Positions 1 through 11,002 of a DNA stretch of 34,477 nucleotides are shown in pieces. Source of the DNA: Oxalobacteraceae bacterium (GTDB lineage Bacteria; Pseudomonadota; Gammaproteobacteria; Burkholderiales; Burkholderiaceae_D); NCBI GenBank assembly GCA_021768485.1, contig JAIZVZ010000040.1, positions 1-34,477 on the forward strand, read 5' to 3'. Every line of letters begins with the position of its first letter. The first letter of the stretch is position 1. The translations under genes were made by a program, and so were the position numbers. The notes beneath the pieces are model-generated. The model had not been told where the DNA came from. It did not search any database and worked only from the letters and a program-made list of their open reading frames with translations.

Positions 1-106
1 GCAAACAGCCATGCCGAAAACTGGGCGCTGTTTCCGCATGTGCTCGGCCATCGGATCGCCGCCATATGCCACATAATTTCGAGACGCCAATTACCCGAAA
101 CGGAAT
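1..106. other. left edge, no supported gene
   Basis: No gene could be assigned. The plus frame shared with the first CDS stops at 74-76 (TAA), so a short tail of an upstream gene could end there, but its roughly 24 residues are not recognisable. The other two plus frames run open into the first CDS and look like shadows of it. Confidence 0.3.
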
Positions 107-1825
107 ATGGAACCGTCGCCTGCCTGCCCCATCGAAAATCCCGCCACGCTGCAAGCGCGCCTGCAAAAGGCGATCGCGCTGCATCAGCAAGGCCAGTTGC
201 AGCAGGCCCGTCTGCACTATCGCGCCATCCTGGCGCTCGACATGGCCAATCTCGATGCCCTGTATCTGTCGGCGCTGCTCGAGCTGGCCAGCGGCGCCCT
301 GGAAACGGCGCTCGACCTGATTCAAGGCGCCGTCGCCATCGCGCCGCAGCATGCGCAAATCCACTTCACCCACGCCAATGTGCTGCAAGGCTTGCAACGC
401 CTGCCCGCGGCGCTGGCCAGTTACGACGCCGCATTGAGATTCGATCCGCAGCATGTCGAGGCCCACTACAACCGCGGCCTGACCTTGCAGGCCATGCAGC
501 GCCACGCCGAAGCGCTGAGCAGTTACGATGCAGCGCTGGCGCTCAAACCGCTCGATGCCGATGCCTGCCTCAATCGCGGCGTCGCCCTGCAGGAATTGCA
601 GCGCTTCGACGAGGCGCTGGCCAGCCTCGGCCAGGCCTTGCGGCTGGCGCCAGGCGATGCCAGAGTGTTGTACAACCGCGGCCTGATCTGGCAAAAACGA
701 CACCATCCACAGCGGGCGCTGGCCGACTTCGACGCCGCGCTGGCCATCGACACCCGCTATGTCGAAGCCTGGATCAACCGCGGCGCGGCGCTCGAACAGC
801 TGGCGCGTCATGACGAGGCGCTCGCCGCATACGAACAGGCGCTGGCGATCCGTCCCGATGCGGCCAAGGCGCACTGGAATGAAGCGCTGGTGCGGCTGTC
901 GGCCGGCGACTTCGCGCGCGGCTGGCCCAAGCACGAATGGCGCTGGGAAGCGCTGGGCCTGCAAACGCGGCAGGCCCAGCTGCGCCGGCCCTTGTGGCTC
1001 GGACAGGAATCGCTGCAGGGCCGCACGATCTTGCTGCATGCCGAACAAGGCCTGGGCGACACTTTGCAATTTTGCCGTTATGCCAAACTGGTCGCCGCCC
1101 TCGGCGCCACGGTGGTGCTGCAAGTTCAGGCGCCGCTGAAGTCGCTGCTGTCGACGCTCGAAGGCGTGCATCTGCTGGCAGCTGAGGGCGAGCCGCTGCC
1201 GGCCTTCGACTTTCACTGTCCGCTGTTAAGCCTGCCGCTGGCCTTGCAGACGAACTTCGATACGCTGCCGTCGGCATCGGCGTATCTGGCGCCGGCGGCC
1301 GCCTTGTGCGCACAATGGCAACGCCGGCTTGGCCCGCGCCACGGCATGCGCGTCGGTATCGCCTGGTCGGGCAACCCCGGCCACGGCAACGACCATAACC
1401 GTTCGCTGCCGCTGGCGCAGATGCTGGCTTTGTGCGCCAGCGTGCCGCAGGTGCAATTTATCAGCATGCAAAAGGAAATCCGCGCCGGCGATCGGGATTT
1501 GCTGGCCGCCCAGCCGCAGATCAGCCACTTCGGCGCCCAGTTGCATGACTTTGGCGATACCGCCGCCCTGCTCGCCAATCTGGACCTGATCATCAGCGTC
1601 GATACCTCGGTCGCCCATCTGGCCGGCGCACTCGGCAAGCCGCTGTGGATCATCCTGCCGTTTAGCGCCGACTGGCGCTGGCTGCGCCAGCGCAGCGACA
1701 GCCCATGGTATCCGTCGGCGCGCCTGTGGCGCCAGGAGCGGCTGGCCGACTGGTCCGGCGTCATGCAAAAGATCGCCGGCGCGCTCGTCCGCGCCGCGCA
1801 GAACGACAAGCCGGCGGCCGAATAA
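107..1825 (+). CDS. TPR-repeat glycosyltransferase, GT9-like C-terminal domain
   Basis: The product has 572 residues. Residues about 15-280 form roughly eight consecutive 34-residue tetratricopeptide repeats, recognisable by recurring patterns such as EALASYDAAL and AHYNRG. Residues about 285-565 resemble the heptosyltransferase-like GT9 fold, with HAEQGLGDTLQFCRY near the domain start, GIAWSGNPGH in the middle and SVDTSVAHLAGALGKPLW near the end. Proteins of this design are usually annotated as TPR-containing glycosyltransferases. In Caulobacter the flagellin glycosyltransferase FlmG also pairs TPRs that bind flagellin with a C-terminal transferase domain. A role in protein, possibly flagellin, glycosylation is therefore inferred from architecture and from the pse locus downstream. 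The ATG at 107 is the first in frame after the stop at 74-76; its Shine-Dalgarno sequence is weak. No signal peptide is visible, so it should be cytoplasmic. Confidence 0.8.
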   Translation: MEPSPACPIENPATLQARLQKAIALHQQGQLQQARLHYRAILALDMANLDALYLSALLELASGALETALDLIQGAVAIAPQHAQIHFTHANVLQGLQRLPAALASYDAALRFDPQHVEAHYNRGLTLQAMQRHAEALSSYDAALALKPLDADACLNRGVALQELQRFDEALASLGQALRLAPGDARVLYNRGLIWQKRHHPQRALADFDAALAIDTRYVEAWINRGAALEQLARHDEALAAYEQALAIRPDAAKAHWNEALVRLSAGDFARGWPKHEWRWEALGLQTRQAQLRRPLWLGQESLQGRTILLHAEQGLGDTLQFCRYAKLVAALGATVVLQVQAPLKSLLSTLEGVHLLAAEGEPLPAFDFHCPLLSLPLALQTNFDTLPSASAYLAPAAALCAQWQRRLGPRHGMRVGIAWSGNPGHGNDHNRSLPLAQMLALCASVPQVQFISMQKEIRAGDRDLLAAQPQISHFGAQLHDFGDTAALLANLDLIISVDTSVAHLAGALGKPLWIILPFSADWRWLRQRSDSPWYPSARLWRQERLADWSGVMQKIAGALVRAAQNDKPAAE

Positions 1826-2036
1826 ATATCGTAAAAATAAGAAAAAAGTGCCGGCTTTTTTCCATTCAAGATATGAGCATGTTTTCCCCATCTGCTCCAT
1901 GCATGGACGAGCGTGGCAGCGCTATATCGTCGCTGGAATTCATCACTGAGACTGCTCATTAAAAGCTAGTCATCGATCCGATTCTCCTTCTTGCCGAAAT
2001 CGCCACCAAGCCAATAAACACGGGAAAAGAATTGAT

Positions 2037-2042
2037 TTGACA
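2037..2042 (+). promoter_or_regulatory. possible -35 box of the type I secretion operon
   Basis: A perfect TTGACA lies 68 bases upstream of the exporter ATG in an AT-rich stretch. No convincing -10 hexamer lies 16-18 bases downstream, where the sequence is GC-rich and then enters the 9-bp repeats. It is offered only as a promoter half-site. Confidence 0.25.
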
Positions 2043-2065
2043 ATATTTTTCAACTATCGCGGACG

Positions 2066-2110
2066 TATGTATCTTAGGTGTCGTAGGTATCGCATGTATC
2101 GCATGTATCG
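2066..2110 (+). repeat. five 9-bp tandem repeats upstream of the exporter start
   Basis: Five consecutive 9-mers read TATGTATCT, TAGGTGTCG, TAGGTATCG, CATGTATCG, CATGTATCG. They end exactly at the ATG at 2111. The last two copies are identical and the sequence diverges stepwise to the left, the pattern expected of slippage-generated repeats. They occupy the place where a Shine-Dalgarno sequence would be expected. Confidence 0.8.
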
Positions 2111-4285
2111 ATGGACCGTTTTTCTGCTTACTGCAACAAAATCATGACCGAGAAATTTATCCATTCCGTCGTCCAGTGCCTGACCGCCATTGCGCAACAC
2201 CATGGCCTTCAAGTCAATCCCGAGCGCCTGATCGATGACTATGCCTTGAACGCCGAAGAACCGCGCGATGCCCTGTTGCTGCGCATGGCCGCCGAAATCG
2301 GCTTGAAAGCCAGGACCGATACGCTGAGCTGGAACAGGCTGCTGGCCCAGGGCGGCGTATTTCCCTTCATGGCGCGCCTCGGTGACGGCAGCGCCGTGAT
2401 CGTGGTCGGCGTGCGCAAGGACGAGGTGCCGAAGATCGCCATACTCGATCCGGGCGCCGACCGCGCCAGCGTGGTCTTGATGGACCAGCAACAGTTCTGC
2501 AGCCGCTGGCGCGGCGACGTCGTCTTCATGAAGCGCCAGCATGCCGTCATGGACCTGAACCAGCCGTTCAGCCTGCGCTGGTTCATCCCCGAAATTCTGA
2601 AGCAGAAGACAGCCTTCCGCGATATCGCACTGGCGGCCATCGCCATGCATTTCCTGGCGCTGGCCTCGCCGATTTTCTTTCAGCTTGTCATCGACAAGGT
2701 ACTGGTTCATCAAAGCGCCTCGACCTTGTGGGTGCTGGCGGTCGGCATCGTCATCGCACTGGCATTCGACGCCGTATTCGGCTTTCTGCGGCAAATCCTG
2801 ACGCTGTCGGCCACCAACAAGATCGACATGCGCCTGACGCGCCGCACCTTCGGCCATCTGCTGTCGCTGCCGATCGACTATTTCGAGACCACCACCGCCG
2901 GCGTCATCACGCGCCATATGCAGCAGCTCGAAAAAATCCGCGGCTTTCTGACCGGCCGCCTGTTCTTTACCGCGCTCGACACCACGGCACTGATCATTTT
3001 CCTGCCCATCCTGTTCGTCTACTCGGTCAAGCTGGCCATGGTCACGCTGCTGTTTACGATACTGATCGCCGGCGTCGTCATGGCCATGGTGCCGACCTTC
3101 CAGCGCCGCCTCAACGACCTCTACAGCGCCGAGGGCAAGCGCCAGGCGATGCTGGTCGAAACCATCCACGGCATGCGCACCGTCAAGGCGCTGGCCATCG
3201 AGCCGACCCAGCGCCGGGTCTGGGACCAGCGCTCGGCGCAGTCGATCTCGATGCATTTCCGGGTCGGCCGGATTTCCATCACCGGCAATGCAATCACCGA
3301 TTTTCTCGGCAAGCTGCTGCCGGTGGTAATTATCGTGCTCGGGGCCCAGGATGTGTTCAGCCAGACCATGACGGTCGGTGCGCTGATCGCCTTCCAGATG
3401 ATTACCGGCCGCGTGGTCCAGCCTCTGATCGCCATCGTCGGCCTGGTCAACGAATATCAGGAAACGGCACTCTCGGTCAGGATGCTCGGCGAAGTGATGA
3501 ACCGGGCGCCCGAAGGCCGGGCCGGCGCCGGCGGCCTGCGGCCGGTACTGGAAGGCGAAATCCGCTTCGACGACGTCACCTTCCGCTACCCCGGCGCCAG
3601 CGCCACCGCGCTCGACCGCGCCAGCTTTACGATCAAGGCCGGCACCGTGGTCGGTGTCGTCGGCCGCAGCGGCTCCGGCAAGACCACGCTGACCAAACTG
3701 ATCCAGGGCCTGTATCCGGTCCAGGAAGGGATCGTCCGCTTCGACGCCGTCGATGCCCGCGAAATCGATCTCTCGCATCTGCGGCGCCAGATCGGCGTCG
3801 TCCTGCAGGAAAATTTTCTGTTCCGCGGCAGCGTGCGCGACAATATCGCCGCCACCAGGCCCGATGCCACGTTTGAAGAAATCGTCGCCGCGGCACAGGC
3901 ATCCGGCGCCGACGAATTCATCGAGCGGCTGCCGCAAGGCTATGACACCCTGCTGGAAGAAAATGCAGCCAACCTGTCCGGCGGCCAGAAGCAAAGACTG
4001 TCGATTGCCCGCTCGCTGCTGGCCAAGCCGCGCATCCTGATACTCGATGAAGCGGCCAGCGCCCTGGACCCCGAAAGCGAAGCCATTTTCATCGCCAATC
4101 TGTCCAGAATCGCGGTCGGCCGCACCGTGGTCATGATTTCCCACCGCCTGTCGACCCTGGTCAACGCCGACACCATTTTGGTCATGCAGCACGGACGACT
4201 GGTCGACAGCGGCCGTCACGAAGAGCTGCTGACGCGCAGCGCAACTTACCAACAGCTATGGAACCAGCAAACCAGCCACCTGTAG
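2111..4285 (+). CDS. type I secretion ABC transporter (HlyB-like permease/ATPase)
   Basis: The 724-residue product follows the HlyB plan throughout. Residues about 12-140 form a C39-peptidase-like domain without the catalytic Cys-centred motif, as in HlyB, where this domain binds substrate rather than cleaving it. Residues about 165-450 are the six-helix membrane domain with the family strings VIDKVLVH and LPIDYFET. The ATPase domain carries Walker A GRSGSGKTT (G518-T526), LSGGQ (622-626), Walker B ILILDE (642-647) and switch His678. It should export an unfolded protein across both membranes together with the HlyD-like adaptor and an outer-membrane TolC-type channel. It overlaps the adaptor gene by 28 bases. 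The start is uncertain: ATG 2111 directly follows tandem repeats with no Shine-Dalgarno, while ATG 2144 gives an N terminus closer to HlyB. No substrate gene is visible nearby. Confidence 0.92.
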   Translation: MDRFSAYCNKIMTEKFIHSVVQCLTAIAQHHGLQVNPERLIDDYALNAEEPRDALLLRMAAEIGLKARTDTLSWNRLLAQGGVFPFMARLGDGSAVIVVGVRKDEVPKIAILDPGADRASVVLMDQQQFCSRWRGDVVFMKRQHAVMDLNQPFSLRWFIPEILKQKTAFRDIALAAIAMHFLALASPIFFQLVIDKVLVHQSASTLWVLAVGIVIALAFDAVFGFLRQILTLSATNKIDMRLTRRTFGHLLSLPIDYFETTTAGVITRHMQQLEKIRGFLTGRLFFTALDTTALIIFLPILFVYSVKLAMVTLLFTILIAGVVMAMVPTFQRRLNDLYSAEGKRQAMLVETIHGMRTVKALAIEPTQRRVWDQRSAQSISMHFRVGRISITGNAITDFLGKLLPVVIIVLGAQDVFSQTMTVGALIAFQMITGRVVQPLIAIVGLVNEYQETALSVRMLGEVMNRAPEGRAGAGGLRPVLEGEIRFDDVTFRYPGASATALDRASFTIKAGTVVGVVGRSGSGKTTLTKLIQGLYPVQEGIVRFDAVDAREIDLSHLRRQIGVVLQENFLFRGSVRDNIAATRPDATFEEIVAAAQASGADEFIERLPQGYDTLLEENAANLSGGQKQRLSIARSLLAKPRILILDEAASALDPESEAIFIANLSRIAVGRTVVMISHRLSTLVNADTILVMQHGRLVDSGRHEELLTRSATYQQLWNQQTSHL

Positions 4286-5652
4286 GCCGCCTTGGCCGCC
4301 TTTTCGATTGCTTATCAGCGCGCTTCAGAGCGCCGCCAGAGCGGCTTGCGGCCGACTTTTTGCCCGATGCCGATGAAATCGAGCGCAGCCCGCTGCCGCC
4401 GTTTGCGCAAATGACGGTCCGCGCGCTGGTCGCGGCGCTGACGCTCTTCATCGTGTGGGCGAGTGTGTCGAGCATCGACGAGATCGTGGTCGCCCACGGC
4501 CGCATCATCAACCCGCTGCCCAATGTCGTGGTGCAGCCGCTGGAAACTTCGATTGTCCAGAAAATCGATGTGCGGGTCGGTCAGGTCGTCAGGAAAGGCG
4601 AGCAGCTGGCCACGCTCGACCCGACTTTTGCGCAAGCCGACGAAGCGCAGCTGCGCAGCCGCCTGCGCAGCCTCGATACGCAGACCGGCAGCCTGCAGGC
4701 CGAACTCGACGGCGCCGCCGGCGCCGGCCGCGCGACCGATGCCGACGGCCTGCTGCAGGCGCAACTGAGCAAGGAGCGCAAGGCCAATTACCGCGCCCAG
4801 CTCGGCAAGATGGAACAGACCATCAGCCGCCTGGCCGCCGCGCTGGAAACCAACCGCCGCGACCAGCTGATCCTGACGGCGCGCGTCAAGTCGCTGCGGG
4901 AAATCGAAAACATGCAGGCAAAGCTGGTCGCCCAGCAATTCGGCGCCCGCCTGCATTTGCTGGAAGCGCAAGACAGGCGGCTTGAAGTGGACCGCGAACT
5001 GTCGCTGACCGAAAACAAGGAGCACGAACTGAGGAGCGAACTGGCCTCGAGCGAAGCCGAGAAATCGGCCTTCGTCAAAGGCTGGCGACAAAAGGCGCTG
5101 GAAGAGCTGTTATTGACGTCGCGCGAGCGCGATGGCGTCAACGAACAATTGCAAAAGGCCGACAAGCGCCGCAAGCTGGTGACGCTGAGCGCACCGGTCG
5201 ACGGCGTCGTGCTCGAAATCGCCAAACTCTCACCCGGTTCCATCGTCAAGGAGGCCGAATCGTTTTTCACCCTGGTGCCGCTGAATGCCGAGCTTGAAGC
5301 CGAAGTGCAGATCGACTCGGTCGACATCGGTTACATCAAGTCCGGCGACGAGGTGCAACTGAAACTCGATGCCTTCCCGTACCAGCGCCACGGCGGCCTG
5401 CAGGCGCGTGTGCGCACGATTAGCGAAGACGCCTTCAAACGCGACAATCAGATGCAGGGCAATGGCACCGACGCCTACTATCTGAGCAGACTGAAAATCG
5501 GCACGCCGCGCCTGAAGAAAATGGATGCCCATGCACGCATCCTGCCGGGCATGACGGTAACGGCCGAGATCGTGGTCGGCAAGCGCTCGGTGATTTCCTA
5601 TCTCTTATGGCCATTGACCAAGGCCATGGACGAATCGCTGAAAGAACCGTGA
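4258..5652 (+). CDS. type I secretion membrane fusion protein (HlyD family)
   Basis: This 464-residue periplasmic adaptor would bridge the inner-membrane ABC exporter and an outer-membrane channel. A cytoplasmic N-terminal tail of about 50 residues is followed by one membrane helix (about 53-71). Next come the first half of the lipoyl/barrel-sandwich domain (GQVVRKGEQLATLDPT near 108-123), a long charged alpha-helical hairpin (about 135-300), the second lipoyl half (LSAPVDGVVLEIAKLSPGS) and a C-terminal beta domain. Length and order match HlyD/LapC-type proteins. It begins inside the end of the exporter gene (28-base overlap), so the two are probably translationally coupled. Its TGA overlaps the ATG of a possible 31-codon ORF as TGATG. 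No TolC-like gene follows, so the outer-membrane partner is presumably encoded elsewhere. Confidence 0.92.
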   Translation: MEPANQPPVGRLGRLFDCLSARFRAPPERLAADFLPDADEIERSPLPPFAQMTVRALVAALTLFIVWASVSSIDEIVVAHGRIINPLPNVVVQPLETSIVQKIDVRVGQVVRKGEQLATLDPTFAQADEAQLRSRLRSLDTQTGSLQAELDGAAGAGRATDADGLLQAQLSKERKANYRAQLGKMEQTISRLAAALETNRRDQLILTARVKSLREIENMQAKLVAQQFGARLHLLEAQDRRLEVDRELSLTENKEHELRSELASSEAEKSAFVKGWRQKALEELLLTSRERDGVNEQLQKADKRRKLVTLSAPVDGVVLEIAKLSPGSIVKEAESFFTLVPLNAELEAEVQIDSVDIGYIKSGDEVQLKLDAFPYQRHGGLQARVRTISEDAFKRDNQMQGNGTDAYYLSRLKIGTPRLKKMDAHARILPGMTVTAEIVVGKRSVISYLLWPLTKAMDESLKEP

Positions 5653-5747
5653 TGGCTGCAATTTCCCATTCCCTACCGGCCTCATGCAAGCCCTGCGGTT
5701 CCGGCCCGGATGCAGGCGAGGCGTCGCATACCCGACGACAATCATGA
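5652..5747 (+). CDS. possible 31-residue mini-ORF coupling two genes
   Basis: A short frame starts at the ATG within TGATG at the HlyD stop and ends at the TGA within ATGA at the start of the glycosyltransferase gene, bridging the gap with an overlap on each side. The peptide includes a CKPC motif (Cys12 and Cys15) and no clear hydrophobic segment. There is only a weak purine run (GAAAGAA) before its ATG. It may serve only to carry ribosomes to the downstream gene, whose own start lacks a Shine-Dalgarno sequence. The product is not recognised and the overlaps could be coincidental. Confidence 0.25.
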   Translation: MAAISHSLPASCKPCGSGPDAGEASHTRRQS

Positions 5748-6607
5748 ATAGAAAAATCAATCTGGTCCTGTTCCAGCCCGCGCATCCGCGCTTTGCCATC
5801 CTGGCCGCGTACCAGGAAGTGATCGATTCGCTGCACTGGGGCTTTGACAATCTCGGCTACCGCTGCACTTCCAGCGTCAACACGATCGACCATTCATGCA
5901 CGAATATCGTGTTCGGCTGGATCGTCGCGTTTCAGATCGGCGGCCCCCGGCAGTTTCCGGAAGGAACGATTTTATATAATCTCGAACAATTTTCAGTCGG
6001 CTCGATGAAAGGCGCCGAGATACTCGAAGCCGCCGCGGCCCGCTTCCAGATCTGGGATTACGCTGCCGGCAATATCAAAAACTGGAGCGAGCTGGCGCCG
6101 CGCTTCCCGGTCTACCTGGCACCGGCTGCGTTCGCCCCGAATCTGCTCAGGCTGCCGCCGGTGGCGCGGCACGATATCGATCTCGGCTATGTCGGCAGCC
6201 TGAATCCGAAGCGGATGGAAAAAATCATCGGCTGTTCGAGCCACTTCAATCGCTACTCGGTGCTCACCATATCGAATGTCTGGGGCCGGCTGCGCGATGA
6301 ATTCATTGCCCGCTCCAAGGTCTTGCTCAATGTATCGGGCGAGACGCCATCGCAGACGATTTTCGAAATCGTGCGTGTCTCGTATTATCTCGCCAATGGA
6401 AAGGCCGTTGTCTGCGAGGCGCGGCCGGGGCTCGAAATCGAAGACGACATGCGCGATGTCTTGCGCTTTGTCCCCAGCGCGGAACTGGCTGATGCCTGCA
6501 ACGAGCTGATTACCGACGAACAGCAGAGAAAGCACTACGCGCAAGCCGGCCACGAGGCCTTCCTCCGACGCGATGTGCGCGACGTGATTCGCGGATTTTT
6601 CGGCTAA
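5744..6607 (+). CDS. putative glycosyltransferase, family 1-like
   Basis: From ATG 5744 the product has 287 residues. It begins with a beta strand (INLVLFQPAH) and later has YVGSLNPKRME, VLLNVSGE and a helix-rich C-terminal part with EIVRVSYYLANGKAVVCE. This layout resembles the nucleotide-sugar-binding half of GT-B glycosyltransferases, where a surface strand is followed by an E-x(7) region selecting the donor. I assign it to the fold, not to a specific sugar. A start at 5684 would add 20 basic residues that look untypical, so 5744 is preferred; neither start has a good Shine-Dalgarno. It is shorter than most two-domain GT-B enzymes, and its N-terminal half is divergent. It lies on the same strand just after the secretion pair, and an AT-rich gap of 280 bases separates it from pseB. 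Confidence 0.6.
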   Translation: MNRKINLVLFQPAHPRFAILAAYQEVIDSLHWGFDNLGYRCTSSVNTIDHSCTNIVFGWIVAFQIGGPRQFPEGTILYNLEQFSVGSMKGAEILEAAAARFQIWDYAAGNIKNWSELAPRFPVYLAPAAFAPNLLRLPPVARHDIDLGYVGSLNPKRMEKIIGCSSHFNRYSVLTISNVWGRLRDEFIARSKVLLNVSGETPSQTIFEIVRVSYYLANGKAVVCEARPGLEIEDDMRDVLRFVPSAELADACNELITDEQQRKHYAQAGHEAFLRRDVRDVIRGFFG

Positions 6608-9048
<2,441 letters not shown>

Positions 9049-9052
<4 letters not shown>

Positions 9053-9753
9053 ATATCGCAATCATTCCCGCACGCGGCGGCAGCAAGCGCATTCCGCGCA
9101 AGAACATCAAGCCTTTCGCCGGCAAGCCGATGCTGGCCTATGCGATCGACGCCGCGCTCGCCTGCGGACTGTTTGCGCATGTCACGGTATCCACCGACGA
9201 CGATGAAATCGCCGCCATCGCGCGCGGTTGCGGCGCCGAAGTCCCGTTCATGCGCCCGCCCGAGCTGGCCGACGATCATACGGTCACGGTTGCCGTCGTC
9301 GCCCACGCCATCGAAGCCTGCCGCGCTATCGGCTGGGACGTCCGGCGCGCCTGCTGCATCTATCCCGCCGTGCCCCTGATACAGGGCAGCGATTTGCGGC
9401 AGGCCTATGCCTTGCTGGACGAGAGCGCTGCGCCCTATGCCTTTGCGGTAAGCGAATTCCCATCGGCCGTGCAAAGGGCGATGCGGCGCCGCGCCGACGG
9501 CTCGATGGAAGCGATCTATCCGCAATACACCGCGACCCGAACCCAGGATCTGGAGCCGGCCTATTACGATGCCGGCCAGTTTTACTGGGGCACGGCAGCG
9601 GCGTGGCTGGCCGGCGACTCGCCGCACAGGGCCGGCAAGGGCTTGGTCATCCCTGCTTCGCGGGCGGTCGATATCGATACCGCGCACGACTGGGACCGCG
9701 CGGAATTGCTGTTCAGGCTGGCGCTGCAGGACCGTCATGCACAGCAGCCATAA
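9049..9753 (+). CDS. pseF: pseudaminic acid cytidylyltransferase, PseF
   Basis: PseF activates pseudaminic acid with CTP to give CMP-pseudaminic acid, the donor for flagellin glycosylation. The 234-residue product opens with IPARGGSKRIPRKNIKPF (5-22), the nucleotide-binding signature of CMP-nonulosonate synthetases. It continues with VSTDDDEIA and a C-terminal AVDIDTAHDWDRAE metal-binding segment. Length is normal. The start codon is GTG, chosen because it overlaps the pseC stop (GTGA) and begins directly at the first beta strand. Its 3' end overlaps pseG by 17 bases. Although it catalyses the last pathway step, it sits third in the operon, a frequent order in pse clusters. Confidence 0.96.
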
Positions 9754-11002
9754 TACCGCCGGGCCGCGAAGCCGGACTGGCGGCGACTTCTCACTGCGCA
9801 TCGCGATTCGCTGCGATGCCGGCCTGGCAATCGGCAGCGGCCACCTGATGCGTTGCCTGACGCTGGCCGAGCGGCTGCGCCGACATGGGGCACAGGTCTG
9901 CTTCATCTGCCGCCCGCACGCCGGCCACTTGGCGCAGTTGATCGAAGCCCGCGGCTTTGCGCTGGCAAGCCTGCCGGCAGCGCCGCCCGGCCAGACTGCC
10001 GACCCGACGCCGCCCCACGCCAGCTGGCTCGGCACCAGCTGGCAGTGCGATGCCGAACAATCGCTGGCGGCGCTGCACAGCATGGGACATCAGGACTGGC
10101 TGATCGTCGACCATTACGGCATCGACGGCCGCTGGCAATCTCGGCTGCGGCCGGCCGTCGGCCGCATCATGGTGATCGACGATCTCGCCGATCGCGCCCA
10201 CCATTGCGACATCCTGCTCGACCAAAATCTGCTGGCCGACTTCGAGCATCGCTACGACAACAGACTACCGACGCCCTGCCTGCGCCTGCTGGGACCGCGC
10301 TATGCGCTGCTGCAGGCGCCATATGCCAGCTTGCATGCTCGGCTGCAGGCGCGCTTGCAGGCGCAATTGCGTGCCCGGCTCGCCGTCGAACCGGCAGCCA
10401 TCAAGACCGTCCTGATCTATTTCGGCGGCGTCGACCGCGACAATCTTACCGGCTGCGCCATCGACGCCATCCTCGGTCTGCAGCAGCGAGAAGAAACGGC
10501 CGCCGTGACGGCGAAGCTGGCGGTGCAGATCGTGCCAGCCGCCAGCGGCTTGCACGCCGCAGCCGTGCGCGGGCAAATCGCCGGCAATCCGCAATTTCGC
10601 CTGCACGATGCGCTGCCGACGCTGGCGCCGTTGATGATGCAAGCCGACCTGGCCATCGGCGCCGCTGGCGCGAGCAGCTGGGAGCGGCTATGCCTTGGCC
10701 TGCCGGCACTGGTCTTTACTCTGGCCGAAAACCAGGTTCCGCTCGCCATGGAATTGGCGTCGAAAAAATTCATACACTGGCTTGGATCGGCCGCCGGCAT
10801 CACGCGCGAGAGCGCCACAGAACGCATCGCCGGCGCCCTGCAGTCATGGCTCGGCTGCGGCGCGCCGGCTGAGGCAGACACCTTCGGCACCCTGAGCACG
10901 CGAGCGGCGATGACCGCGCTGGTCGACGGCAAGGGCTGCGCACGGGTTGCGGCGGCCCTTCTCGAATACCGTCAGCCGCTTCGCCGGCAAGTCACCGTAT
11001 GA
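9737..11002 (+). CDS. pseG: UDP-2,4-diacetamido-2,4,6-trideoxy-beta-L-altrose hydrolase, PseG
   Basis: PseG removes UDP from UDP-6-deoxy-AltdiNAc, releasing the free sugar used by PseI. The 421-residue product is a GT-B-fold, MurG-like hydrolase. The N-terminal motif IGSGHLMRC contains His36, equivalent to the active-site His of Campylobacter PseG. LIVDHYGID and MVIDDLADR follow, and the C-terminal half has IGAAGASSWERLCLGLPAL, the UDP-binding loop. It is longer than the Campylobacter enzyme (about 275 residues), owing to a basic 17-residue N-terminal lead, a Gln/Ala/Leu-rich stretch around residues 195-215 and a longer C terminus. ATG 9737 lies inside the end of pseF; another in-frame ATG further up would overlap pseF far more. 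The stop overlaps the pseH ATG (ATGA). Confidence 0.95.
   Translation: MHSSHNTAGPRSRTGGDFSLRIAIRCDAGLAIGSGHLMRCLTLAERLRRHGAQVCFICRPHAGHLAQLIEARGFALASLPAAPPGQTADPTPPHASWLGTSWQCDAEQSLAALHSMGHQDWLIVDHYGIDGRWQSRLRPAVGRIMVIDDLADRAHHCDILLDQNLLADFEHRYDNRLPTPCLRLLGPRYALLQAPYASLHARLQARLQAQLRARLAVEPAAIKTVLIYFGGVDRDNLTGCAIDAILGLQQREETAAVTAKLAVQIVPAASGLHAAAVRGQIAGNPQFRLHDALPTLAPLMMQADLAIGAAGASSWERLCLGLPALVFTLAENQVPLAMELASKKFIHWLGSAAGITRESATERIAGALQSWLGCGAPAEADTFGTLSTRAAMTALVDGKGCARVAAALLEYRQPLRRQVTV

Noticed and set aside
1845-1861. AAAAAAGTGCCGGCTTTTTT after the first gene as a terminator
   Set aside because: The GCCGGC core leaves no loop and the A/T arms are mismatched at the G-T junction, so a stable stem is unlikely.
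2054-4252. A 732-codon open frame antisense to the ABC exporter gene
   Set aside because: Its composition (rich in Gly, Asp, Arg, Gln, His) is the usual mirror of a GC-rich coding strand, while the plus strand encodes a complete HlyB-like protein with all ATPase motifs.
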